This document shows, piece by piece, positions 11,671-23,000 of a stretch of DNA of 64,000 bases. Both the position numbers and the translations under genes were made by a program. The first letter of the stretch is position 1, and every line of letters begins with the position of its first letter. The DNA is taken from the NCBI GenBank assembly GCA_964036045.1, contig OZ038381.1, positions 137,670,306 through 137,734,305 of the forward strand. The letters are read 5' to 3'. Under the pieces are notes generated by a model. The model searched no databases and was not told the origin of the DNA. It worked only from the letters and a program-made list of their open reading frames with translations. The DNA is from Eutreptiella sp. 'Long Island Sound 2002'. Lineage: Eukaryota > Euglenozoa > Euglenophyceae > Eutreptiales > Eutreptiaceae.

Positions 11671-13012
11671 TGCGCGTAGCAAAGCCTTTTTTAGGGAGTA
11701 CTACTACCCCGGGTGGTGTTCCGGGTGTGGGCAAGGCTTCACCTCAATGAAAAGGATTGGCGTAACACACAGGTGACACAAGCCACATAGGACTCCACGC
11801 TGTGGTCCAAGATCCGGTTGTTAGACCCCGCACCATATGGCGCGGTACTGCGTTCCATGCGGCGCCAGACGGCGCCATACGGGGTCCGCAGCCGGGATTT
11901 CAAGCATTTCACAGGTGCGTGCTCCTGTGCCTCAAAAAAATCAGAGAAAACCACGTGATCTCCAAGAAATTCTAACATAGAATTAATCAATGGTACCGGT
12001 GCTGACCGGTCTGTGAGATTGCTTGCGAAAATTCGGTATGTAGCTTGTTTGGATAACAGCAGATTAAAGGATGCTGGCAACTAGTGCCAATGCTTGAGAG
12101 TTTCCAGCATCCACATTTCTGTTTTCTCGTGGCCTGGGCTCCAAGGCAAGTGGAAGGATTGCTGGGCCCACACATGTGCAGCGTCCGCAGCACACCCTTT
12201 TCGAGCCACATCCGGGGAAGATTTTGAGGGTCCGGATGTAATCCCGTGCCCGCCCGCGGTTTCCATCCAGCACTAGGCAGGATTGACACCGTGGGCGGGC
12301 ACGGGATTTCATCTTGCGCGTGCTTGCGATTCCCAACTGTCCACCGGCAAGGTGTCATGCGGTGTAGTTTTGGCCATATTGCATGCCTCTTGTACTTTAC
12401 GCTCAAATTGTGCTGTGTTCAAACTTACAAACTTGTTTGGTGTGCCACGAAGGTACTTCCACAAAAGCATCCACCTTTTGTACCCAAAAACCAATTTCCA
12501 CAATCTACAGTTTTGGAAGTGTTGAACTATGTAAATTTCCTCAATTTATCAGTTTTAGGTCATATTACTCGAGAAATGACCCATTTTGTGCTTTTTAGCC
12601 CTTTTTGTAACTATCGTTCCATGGGCACTTTTGTCCGAATGCACGGGGTTTAGTGCCTTTTTTCTTACAAAGGGGTACCCTTTTGTACTGCTGGTTTGAT
12701 ACGAAAATGGTACAATTACCCCCCTTTCGTACCTGTTTCCCAATGGCTTTTGTACTTCCTTCGTACTGATTTGGTTGTGCCCTGCTTTGGTCTAGTTGTC
12801 TCCTACCTTTCCTTGTGTTCCGTGTCAAAGGTTTGAACCCACCAATGATGCGGACGCCGATATGGATGACGAGGATGTCGATGAAATGGACCATGTACTA
12901 TCCTGAGGTGCTGAAGACAGGCTTGCCAATGAGCTATGGGTGAAGCATGATACATGAAGGAGTGCCCCAGTTGGATTCAGTTGGTGGTTCGGTAGGGTTT
13001 GGAACGTGGTAA
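11671..13012. other. no gene seen; inverted-repeat debris
   Basis: Between 11824 and 11890 an imperfect inverted repeat occurs (GACCCCGCACCATATGGCGC against GCGCCATACGGGGTC). A second, perfect one is at 12240-12308. From 12340 to 12900 the DNA is T-rich on the plus strand, with no open frame showing a domain. Confidence 0.4.
12240..12308. repeat. perfect 16 bp inverted repeat with 37-base loop
   Basis: AATCCCGTGCCCGCCC (12240-12255) is exactly complementary to GGGCGGGCACGGGATT (12293-12308). The stem is GC-rich and stable. No terminal duplication was seen, so it may be a MITE remnant or a structured site. Confidence 0.7.
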
Positions 13013-13227
13013 GGTAAACGGACCAGTTAATCCCTCTTGATCCGATCGGCCCCACCTCAATTAAATCTACGACATGGTCAACAATTACTTTCAAACACAA
13101 TGGTATCATACAACTTATTATATCTTCTACCAAAATGTCTCGTAGCTTTTTCTAGTGGTTCGCAAAAAAGCACCTATTCGTCTAGTGGGGACTATTAGGG
13201 CAGGGGGGACTAACTGGTCCGTTTACC
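13013..13227. mobile_element. 215 bp MITE-like element with 22 bp TIRs
   Basis: The left end 13013-13034 begins GGTAAACGGACCAGTTA. The right end 13206-13227 is its reverse complement with one mismatch (A against G at the 18th base). The interior is AT-rich and has no coding potential, as in a non-autonomous DNA transposon. No clear target-site duplication is visible, so the superfamily cannot be assigned. Confidence 0.6.
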
Positions 13228-13800
13228 CCAGTTTTGAAAATAACTGGTGTTCAACGATGATGTTTCCTACAATAACCAGTTTTGCCGAGTAATAGGTTTC
13301 AAAATAACCGGTTTTTCTGATTTATTGCCTTCTAATAACCTAAATTCTTGCCCTCGGCAGAGGAGAGCCCATACAAGTCGGACCACGGTGATCAAAACTA
13401 CGTGAGAAGTTGTAATTCACCATCAGCCAGCCTATTGCTACCAGAGCCCTTGTTTACTGCAAATTTTGGACTAAATGTATTGCTGAAGGGAACCCACAAA
13501 ATTTTGGAACCATTCCTATCAATTTGTTTAAATGAGTTTTCAAAGTAACCGGTTATGCCCATTGTTTTGAACACATAATTTGATCACTGCCGATAACCAG
13601 GTAAAACCGGTTCCGAACCCTAGACGAAGGTGGGGGAGGTAGTCCCTTGCAACGAACAAAAACGGCCGGCTGGGCGTCGATGCTGCAGCACTGGCGACCA
13701 ACGCAGATAGTTGTTGGGTAACGGGGGACCTGGGTGGGGGTTTGTTGCTAGGATTCACCCTCAATGGGCACAGGGTTAGGGATTACAAATGCAATGGTTT
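13228..13800. other. no gene seen; scattered ATAACCGG motifs
   Basis: The motif AATAACCRGTT and its near variants recur near 13270, 13300 and 13550, including inverted forms (ACCGGTTATG). No coding sequence or element end could be identified. Confidence 0.35.
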
Positions 13801-13926
13801 TCTTGCAGAATGCGATCACGGGCAGACTCGAATTAGGGTTAAATGGCCCTCCCAAAACCAGCGCTAGCTAGCTCGGGGGCCATTTAACCATCATTACAGG
13901 CTGCTGCGGATTGCATTCTGCGACAA
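13801..13926. repeat. ~126 bp imperfect palindrome
   Basis: The arms are 13801-13850 and about 13876-13926. The inner arms match exactly (GGTTAAATGGCCC against GGGCCATTTAACC) and the outer arms match well (GCAGAATGCGATC against GGATTGCATTCTGC). The loop contains AGCGCTAGCTAGCTC, itself palindromic. It could be a small foldback or MITE element. Confidence 0.6.
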
Positions 13927-14422
13927 ATGCTTTACTGGCTTGCAGGCAAAACCTTATAAGCCGCGGGCGCGGCACTCTGCAGCCAGATACCCACCCAGCT
14001 CCCCCGCTACCTGGTTGATGACGGAAATGCACAGTAGACCGCAGTTGTACATTTCTTTGTTGGTACCGCTATCGTACTCCCTGCGTCGCAGAAAACCCGC
14101 ACATCGTGCCAAGATTCTGCACAAAACCAACTTTTCGTGTACAAATTTTGTACGAAAGCTCCTACGAACGTGGGGGTTTTCGTAGAGCTTTAGTAGCGAA
14201 AATGGCAATTTTCAGGCATACGTTGGCTGCCATCACATTTCAACTTGGAACAAAGTTCCACGTTTTCCATACGTCTTCGATCTCAAGAACACATTTTGGT
14301 TCCCAAAGCCCCCCAAAATTGCACATACGGAAAAATAATTTTTCGCTACAAAAGGCGGGGGCTTTCGCAGAGCTACTTTCGTGACACACCAACTTCCTTC
14401 CTTGAAGCAAGGTTTTTAGCAG

Positions 14423-14690
14423 TCTAAGCTAGATTTAAGACATACGTATTTCCAAGTGCCATTCTGTGACAATTTCTCGCCGTACACGGGATTCCATATC
14501 AAGGGAATCACATACAGGTTTAATTCAATACCTTCTGGTGTCAACGTTTCACCCCAAGTTTTTGCCACGTTCGTCAAAGTGTGTTTGCGGTTGTGTCGAT
14601 CCACGGGGATGAGGGGGATAAGGGTGTTCGCGTATTGAGACAATTTGCTCATTGTTGCCCCAAATCAACGGTTATATCCGTGTCATTGAC
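14423..14690 (+). pseudogene. DIRS-like reverse transcriptase fragment
   Basis: In one frame, RT motifs appear in the right order and spacing. Motif A is SKLDLRHTYFQVPF (14423-14464), followed by GFHIKGITYRF. The motif B region is IPSGVNVSPQVFATF. The motif C region is GIRVFAY, a stop codon (14636), then DNLLIVAPN. Motif C is broken twice: the Leu codon is a stop and the second Asp is Asn. The pattern of a fingers region ending in Y-R-F, a short I-P-S-G loop and G-I-R-V-x-A-Y-x-D-D is that of DIRS/PAT/Ngaro RTs, not of the Gypsy RT elsewhere in this window. The remainder of that element was not found. Confidence 0.6.
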
Positions 14691-16099
14691 CCGGGATACA
14701 GCAGGGATGATATCACCGGTCAATGCCAAGGATGTCTGCGGATATCCTGTGGATGGTAGGCAGCAATTCATGAAAAATGTAAAGTAAGCGCCCTAGTCTA
14801 GTTAAAGTAGGGTGGAAACGGAAAGACCGGGAACCTTCTCCATCCTCTGCAAGGATGATCATTGATCTAATTGCAGAAGAGGGGCATGACACCTTCCCGT
14901 TGACACAATTGAGTGAGAAAGAGCATGTGCTTGATTGAAAGCTCAATGAGAAGAAGAGCGTTGTATATGAACGTGTCAATGACATGCACCGTTCGCGTGG
15001 ATGGGCCGCCCCGGCAACACCTGCCAATGCCCCAGTAAGGCAAAGTTTGTCGTGCATTCCATCTCCTTTCGCTCAGGATGCATTTGAAGAGAAACCAAAA
15101 AAAAGTTGAAAGGAAGTCCAGGTGAAACAGGAAATGCAATGCTACCGTTGTGACGAAGCAATTAGGGAACGTTTCACAGCATGCAACCTTACTGAGGTAA
15201 CACCAGACCTTGACCCCCGTACCCCCACCTCTCCTTGTGGCTCAAGAATTGGCAGCAACCATGCAAACATATGTGGCACCGGGTAAAGCGGTGTTACTCA
15301 AGGGATGGTTGGACCCTCCATCACCCGAAATTTTACCCGAGTAACATAAGATGCCGTTAAGCATTCCCTTAAGAACAATACATGTGGCATCCAAAGACCG
15401 GTCACATGTGACATTTGCCATGTTGTCTCCCATCCATATTCTGTCCGAAGTATACTCACCCAAACGGCGCAAATTTTCCCGCTTTTGTTGACACTCTTGT
15501 CCCGCGAAGGTGAAAAAAGGCCGACAAGATGCAAAGGTATGCGCAAAGTTGACAAATTTTACGCTTTTTTTTGGCACTATTTCGTAAGATATCGCACATT
15601 TGCCCACGTTGGTCGATTTCCGTGTCATGGACCAGGGATATCCGCAGACCTCCGCGGTATGGGCACAATTTTTGTACAGTGGATGCAAGATTGGCATCAC
15701 ATCAGGTTCATAATTACTCCTCGTAGCTTGTAAATCCTGCGAACGGGTATTTCGGCCACCATACAAAATGATTTTCGAATTCATTCCTTTGGACCCGCGG
15801 CCCGCTCCAATTTCCGGCTGTGGGTTGGGTCCTGGCAGCCGGACAGAAGGGAATCACCATATAGGTCCCCGGAGCGATCATCGAGCAATTTCTGTGGTCC
15901 CATCGGGTATTGTTTACATATTTGGAAATGCGACATTCTCAGTGATATGAGTCAGAAGCGTCTGTGTCACAAACCCTTTCGGTTGAAAACATTTTTTTGC
16001 CAGGAGAGCAATTTGTGCGGGCGGCAAAAGCAGGACTGCGCGCGTGCAAGGCTGCCTGATGGATTGGATTCGTGCAGCAGCAAAGGTATGCGTGGGTTC
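14691..16099. other. no gene seen
   Basis: A short block at 14665-14695 (ATCCGTGTCATTGACCCGGG) resembles 15620-15645 (TTCCGTGTCATGGACCAGGG), so some duplicated material is present. Overlapping open frames at 15242-15784 show no motif. Possibly the remainder of the DIRS-like element, but this is not demonstrable. Confidence 0.35.
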
Positions 16100-17010
16100 T
16101 TTGCATACTTAGTGAAATAATTGCAATAGATCTAGATCTGCGAGATTCGATGGACCGGACTGGACGGAAGTTAATTAGGCAGTGTTTGGGCGTCGCCGTT
16201 GCCCGAAAGGAACATGTTAGATATGCTTCATGTGTAAATGCCGTGCCTCTATTTAGCAGAAACGTCGTCGTCATGATGGTTGTTGCCCTTGTTGCCAGGT
16301 CTACATGAGTGTGGATTTGAATGGTTCGACATGCGTATGGATTTCATTCGTTAGTTGTCGTTGGTAGAATACTGTTTGGTGCCTCTTTTGCAGAGTAACA
16401 CAAGGAAACAGTAGAACAGTAGAATAGAAGTGGAACGCAAAGGTGTGGTGTATTGGGAATGTAGTGCCTATGTTTGTTGTGTGGCTGTAAGGATAGTTGC
16501 CTGAAATGCATTGCCGTACGCACCAGCAACGCGCGACAATTGTCTTCAATGCCTCTTTTGCAGTGTGAGCAGGAAGGGAATCGCGTTGAAAGTTTCGAGT
16601 AGAAAGGTGTGATGCCCTACAATGAAGTTAAATTGGGATTTGCAGTGAGAATGAGAATGCCAATGTCAATGAGTTGAGGCATTTAGTTGTGGAGCAAGGT
16701 AGTGCTTTTTTGATCATTCGTCACAATGTAAGGTTGCGATTCGACAATGTTGTTGCTTGTAATTAACGTATGCTGAGGAGAGGTACATTTTGAGGTTAAC
16801 AGTGCCTTGTCACGTTACTATTCCACTTGGGTCACCTCCCAAATCCCAATTCCCAACGTCCACTGCCTTGGTCCAAACTTGTGGTGACAAATGATACGGT
16901 ACCATGCATAAGCAGGAAACATGCACGCAAACAACCATGATTCACAATACACCACAGAAACATACTCTTTGTGTTTTGCGCAGGTGAAGTGACAATGAAT
17001 TTGCAAGCAG
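16100..17010. repeat. 1.8 kb tandem unit, copy 1, left part (A)
   Basis: This part is homologous to 29246-30104. Shared blocks include CTGCGAGATTCGATGGAC near 16138 and 29309, AAGTTAATTAGGCAGTGTTT, GAACGCAAAGGTGTGGTGTA, and the end CAGGTGAAGTGACAAT. The homology stops exactly where the Gypsy LTR begins and resumes beyond it at 28382. The unit shows no conserved reading frame. Confidence 0.85.
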
Positions 17011-17808
17011 AGAAAAGTTTATAGTGTTTTCAGCACTGTGTTTTTGCTTCTCCTGCTGCTTGTTGTTGCTGTAGGGTGTCCTGCTGCTTGTTTTGGATGA
17101 TGAAAAGCCTTTGTTTGTTGAAATACAGAAAAGCCAAGTCAATCCAGGATAGCCCAAGCCAATAGTATGCAAGGAGAAGGTAATTCAGGATCAAAGCATG
17201 AAGGGCTGCAGTGTAAACAGTGAAAGATGATTGGATATTCACAGAAACTACAGCTCAGGTCACACATGAATGCATAATCACAAAGATAGCTGAAGTGTTT
17301 TAGGAAAAGGGTTAGAAAACTGCCTCAGGATCACTCTCTCTCCATAGTGCCATCTTAGGAGATGTGCACTCTTTGTTTTGGGTCCCATATGTGCTGAGGT
17401 GGCATGGTATGTGGCGATGAGGTCACTGCCATGTCACATGGGATCTTCCTACTTAGCTAGGCTGACCAGGAATTGAACCCAGGACCTCTCCAAAAGAGGT
17501 GCCTAGCCCCCTATGGTGCATACCACTAGGGCAGATAAGTATTCATGGAAAAACATAGATAAATTCATAGGCTCTACCTTAGGTATGTCAGTGCTCAGTC
17601 AACTCAGGAAAAGATGTTCTACTTCACATTGAAAGGGGATTAAGGGGTCCACTCCATATCCTGATTGGGTGTTTGGTTCCATAGGTCAAAATGTGTTATC
17701 ACCACTTTTGGTTGGACCAATACTAAGATAAAAATGCATGGATGCTCAGTGCATCTCTAATACAACTAGAGTATGCCTCAAAGCAATGGAAAAGCACTTT
17801 TTCTTACT
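17011..17808 (-). repeat. 3' LTR of the Gypsy element
   Basis: The LTR is 798 bp. In element orientation it starts AGTAAGAAAAAGTGC and ends CACTATAAACTTTTCT, so it lacks the usual TG...CA ends. It matches 27584-28381 base for base except for 12 substitutions. A tRNA-like block with box A and box B motifs lies at 17455-17540. Confidence 0.93.
17455..17540 (-). other. tRNA-like block with box A and box B in the 3' LTR
   Basis: On the minus strand, a box-A-like TGCCCTAGTGG (17523-17533) is followed 44 bases later by GTTCAATTC (17470-17478), a full match to the box B consensus GWTCRANNC. Between them is the hairpin ACCTC, TTTTGGA, GAGGT. In the 5' LTR the loop is TTTTTGA instead, which changes the would-be anticodon. 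Probably tRNA-derived; function unknown. Confidence 0.5.
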
Positions 17809-17818
17809 CCCCCCTTGT
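17809..17818 (-). promoter_or_regulatory. polypurine tract
   Basis: On the minus strand ACAAGGGGGG immediately precedes the 3' LTR. This is the expected plus-strand primer for reverse transcription. The truncated copy has CACAAGGGGGA in the same place. Confidence 0.8.
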
Positions 17819-20068
17819 GATGTGGTGGCCACCACTGTCGCATTTTAGGAAAAAGGGAATTTTTCTTGGCCTTTCCTTGGTTTCCACATCTACTTTAAAA
17901 TACCTACAGTCTCCCTCACACTGAAAAATGGGCGCTCACCATGGCTGGCGTCCCTTTGCTGCTCTGATTGTATCATTTCCTCCAGAAGACTCAGCGCTCA
18001 TGGCGCTGCCGGGGCTCCTGTGGCTTGGTTGGGTTAGATTGGGAGCATGCCAAACATGTGCATATGTATCCCTCCCTCCAAGACGCAGCGTCGACACAAC
18101 CCAGACGCAAGACACATTATACACACTCGCATGGGTTCTCGTAAACCTGCTGGCGACCTGTGACCTGTCTTAGGGCGAAGGGAGTCGAAAAAGAATTAAA
18201 TTTGCCCCTTGGTGGGGTCTTGGTTCTGCTCAGTCTCTCCAGGCACCTGCGTTTCGGCCCGAACACAGCCTACTCAGCGAGGCTGCGCGTGGGTATCTGC
18301 AGAGGCAGGAATGGGAGATTTATGGACGAATCCACGCAAAGACGAAGCGACGACACCAAAATCCGTCAAATGACGGCCTAGAATTTTTCTGAAACGACAC
18401 ACCTGAGCAGAATCCAATTGTGCATCAGAAGCACATTTTCATAGAAATTATAGTCATCTCTGGATTTTTTAAATCCAGAAATTCATACGCATAAAATGGC
18501 GGCGCGCAGGAGCGGCTCCTAGCGAAGCGCCGGAAAATGGAGAAATAATGGAATTATAAACGTATGTCTCACGTAGTCTTGAAAATGACGAGACACACAT
18601 TAAAAAATAAACATACAGATTCCACCCACACTAATAGAAGCTTCAAAAATTCAAGAATTCGAAAATGAACGAAAAGACTTCAATGAATCAGGTATAAACT
18701 ACAGGTATGTTCGTCTCGCATGCCGCATACACATTGCTCGTCTCGTGTCTCCGTGAACGAGCCTTGTAGCAGCGCTAACAAAGATAGAACGCGATAGAGG
18801 GATTGATTACAAAGATTGCAGATGAGTAGCGGTCAGATCAGGGTGATTAGACATACACACAAGTGCATTGCAACGTTCTTCGCGTGCGCCCCTTTTGTCC
18901 TCTCACCTTGCTTCACTTCCCAGCGGTAGGTAAGGTAGGTACGCCCAGTCGGGGCCACCCCCTGGTGGAGTCAAGATTGGCGCTGAGATGGGCAGGTTTG
19001 CCCAAGTCCTTCGTGCATACTTGCGCATGCACACACGCATTAAAGGGTAGGCCACGCGAAGTGCGCACGGTAAACCTTGTTTAGGCTACCCAGGGGCTCC
19101 TCGGTACGTTCTTTAAGAGAACCTGAGGAGTCCCTTAACGCTTGCTTGCTTGACAAGGGTAGCAGCTTCTGCAGCGTGTTTGCGGACAGTGTATTATAGG
19201 TCAGACTGAGAAGGGTATAATACCTGGAGTGTGGCTTGGTTCCTCCGCCGCAAACGCCCTTTTATTTGCCTTTGTTTTACAGGTGGGCAGGTAGGGTGAG
19301 TGGTGCAGCAGCATTTTTTTATGCCCTGCTAAACAGGGGCGCAGATCACACAAACAAGTAACTCCGCTCCGCCTGTGGCAGAGCGGGGAGTCCAACTTCA
19401 TCGACATCTGCGCCTTGCACACGAGAGCACTCCTTCCCTCCAAGCCCTAGCAGGGGAAACGCGTTGTGGCGTCCCCTGTTAGGCCACAGTTGCTTAGCAG
19501 CGCTGTGTTCTCTTGTCATTTCACAGGAGGGTCGCTAGGACCCATGAGACCTTCACCTTCGCAACGCCCAGTAGAGTGTGCGTGTAGGAGTGGTAGTCCT
19601 GAGTGGGGGCTAGAGCCAGTTGCCCAGTGCTCGCCCACCAGGATGGTGCCACTGTAGGGAGTGTAGGACCTGTAGGGGGTGTGTCACTGTCCCACCCTTT
19701 TCCTGCAATTTTAGCGGGGTTGGTGGGCTGTGGCAGTGGCTAGGTCAGTGTTTTGGCCACATAGCAAAACGGCGTTTTGCATGCCTTCATAGCTTTTGGC
19801 CACCCCTCCCTGTAGTAGACAGATAGGTAGGGAAAACAATACCTGGATTAGCACGCTGGGTATTCCCCCAAGGTTTTGCGCCAGCACAGAAATTGGGCGC
19901 ATAGGGGAGGGGAGACCCGGGGCGTACCCTGTGGCATCAATAAGCCAACCCTCCAGGTTCAGAAAGGGCGCAGACTTGGGTATAATTAGGACACCACTTC
20001 TGCGGCTTGCTCTCAGGACCTTAGGACTAGCACACTCACACATACGCTTTGGCAGGTAAGGGTAAGGT
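17819..20068 (-). other. 2.25 kb non-coding region between pol and 3' LTR
   Basis: This is the place where an envelope-like gene would sit in some Gypsy elements. I see no long frame, signal peptide or membrane segment on the minus strand. Plus-strand frames are short and unconserved. The region is conserved with 7436-9591 of the truncated copy as DNA, so it belongs to the element. Confidence 0.6.
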
Positions 20069-23000
20069 TCAGTCCCTAGCTTTAGTCTTGGAGGCAAGCG
20101 TCTCAGCGAGCCTCAACAACTCACCAAGGTTGTTCTGGGACAAGTAGTCAACCAGAACTGAGTTTAGGCGTCCCTCAGGTAGAACAAATGCAGAGAAGGG
20201 CTCCCAGGTGGCCTCTTCGACTCCAAACTCTTCCCAGAGGGTGAGGAAGCGCCAACCCTGGCGATAGCGGTGGCGTAGGACAGACTTCACCAGGTAGAAG
20301 CCCTCCTTAGCCATCTCCTCGGCGTTCATGTCGGGGAGTTCACCTTCAACTTCCATAGGGCTGGCAGCCCCTTGTAGGTCCAGAGCGGCGATTTCCTCGT
20401 CGTTCAGCTCCCACTCCTCCCCACAGAGGTCTTCAGGATCATGGTAGCGCTTCAGGTGTTGAGCGGCGCACACCAGGGTCCCCCCTAGACGGGGAGAACA
20501 CCGCACCGTGATACGGTGACCATCCACCGATAGAATCTTGTACTGCCCGAAGTATGGGTCATCGCTGGTAGAGCGAGGCCAGGCGGGTAGTCGACTGTGG
20601 TGCAGCAGCACCCAGTCCCCCTCTTGGTAGGTGGCCGGTACTCGGTGCTTGTTCTTCTTGTTCCACTGACGCTCCCTCACTCTCTGGAGCATAGCCTTGG
20701 CCTTGTCCACATTCGCTTGTTGCTCTTGGACCCACTCACCCACAGAAGAATGGGTGTCCTCTGGATAGGGGGCATGTAGGAACCACGCCGGGCGCCCCAT
20801 GAATAGCTCATGTGGCGAGTAGCCAGTAGCTGAACTCTCTTTGGAGTTCATCATCAAGGATATGACGGGGAGTAGTCTCACCCAGTCTCTGGTGCGTTCA
20901 GTTTTGCACCATATCCTGACGTTCTCCTTCAGGACACGAATCTGTCGCTCACATAGGGGGTTGCTCGTGTGAGAGTAGGGAATCCCCGTAGACACCTGGA
21001 CATTGAGGGATCTCAGGACCCTCTTGTACCAGCCAGTATCTGAGCGTACTCGTACATCCTCATCGGAGTTGATCTCCTTGGGTGCCCCATAGACACAAAA
21101 CCACTCCTCCAGGAGTATCTTGATAGTCTCCTCTCCGGTAATGTGCTTGGTACATGGGAACACCCTGGTAAACCTGGTCAACCCACAGGTTACCACGAGG
21201 GCGAAGTCATAGCCCCCGAACTTCGGCATCTCCGTGTAGTCCACGTATAGAACACTGTTGGCACAGTGTGGGATGGGCAGGGTCGAGTAGAGACCTCTGT
21301 CCCTGATATCCCCTGGTTTACAGGACCTGCACGGGCACTTGTCCACGATAGGCTGGAGGGTCCGCAGTTGGTCGTCAGTCCACGTAGTGTGGAACCACTG
21401 CTTGAACAGCCTCAGGGTACGGTCAGCACCCACATGACCACTGGACTCATGGGTCCACTTCAGCAGCGCTGGGACTCGGTCACTAGGCACCACGATGCGG
21501 TCCTCGTGCCAGAGGTAGCTCTTGTCCCGCTTCCACTGGTCTTGGTTGACCAGGAGGGGTTCAAGGCGTTTCTCCAGGCGCCGGTAGATATCCCGAAACT
21601 CCTGTAGGTACTCCGATTGTTGGAGTCCATCCAGGGGGCGTATCATTGTCATGTTCAGGTCCAGGTGTACGTCCATACGGCTGAACGCCTCCTTAGCTAG
21701 CGCTTCAGACCGGGTACCAATCAGGGCGTCGAAGTTGTTGCGGCTGATGTAGTCGGCGCACTCCTTCTTCACTCCCTGGATATGGTGTACCGTCCGCCGT
21801 AGTTGACTGAGGTAGGTCCACCAGCGCCGTAGCTTGGCCTTCTCAGGTGGGGGACCCTTCTGGAAACTGCGGACCGGTTCTTGGTCGCATAGCCAGACCA
21901 CAGGGTTACTCCCCAACAGTCGTGCTTGTGAGGATAGCACCAGCATACCCGCGAGCAATTCTTGCTCATAGGTGGAGTAGTTCCCCCTGGCCTGGTTCCA
22001 CTTCCAGTTCCAGTGGCCCAGAGGTACTAGGACCCACTTGTCGTCGGGGTAGCTGTGCTTGAGGGTTCCATCTCGGTTGAGACCTTCCGTCCCCCATTGG
22101 GAAATGGCCGAGTCGAACTCCTCCTTCTCTAGTGCTTGCCATTGGAACAACGTTCCACCACCGCCCACATTGCTGGCGTCGGTCACCAGGATAATCTCCC
22201 CTTGTGCCCTAGGCACGCCAAAGCACTTAGCGTTGGCTACCTTGTCTTTGAGCTCGTCAAACGCTTGTTGCTCTTGTGGGCCCCAGCGCCAAGTAGTACT
22301 CTTCTTGATCAAGTCCGTCAGAACGGCGCTGGTATAGATGAAGTTCTTGAGGTGGCAGCGATAGAAGTTGCACGCCCCAATGAAACTGCGTACATCATGA
22401 AGTCCTTTCTTGGGGTCTTCGTGTCGTACCTTGGCATCCATCAGGGGTTTGGCCTTAGAGGTCGCTGGGGTCCACCACCCATAGCCAACGTCAAACCCCA
22501 AGTACTGCATGGTCTCCTGCATGAACTCACACTTCTCCAGCTCGAGTCGTGTGTGGTTCTCCTGGCAGACCGCAAAGAACTCACCCAAGAGGATTAGGTG
22601 ATCCTCCTGGGTATTGGTCCCAAGGCATACATCGTCGATGTGAGCCTCCATCTGGGCACCACGGGATTTGAGCTCCTGCACCTTAGGTCTCCTTCGTAGG
22701 ATGGACAAGATCTTGTTCATCAGCTCTTGGAACAGAGCGGGTGCGTTAGCCACGCCAAATGGCATGACCTTCCACTTGAATACCCTCCCCTGAGGGGTGA
22801 TGAAGGCCAGTAGTTCCTGCGCGTTGGGCGTCAGGTCCACTTGCCAGAATCCACTTCGCTTGTCCATCTTGGTCTTGTAGCGACAGGAGGCTATCTTCTC
22901 CAGGGTAGACTCCATATTGGGAATGGACCCTGAGTGGTTCAGCGTCTTCTTGTTCAGCTCTCCATAGTCCACTACCAGCCGTTTGGCTGTAGACCCAGGT

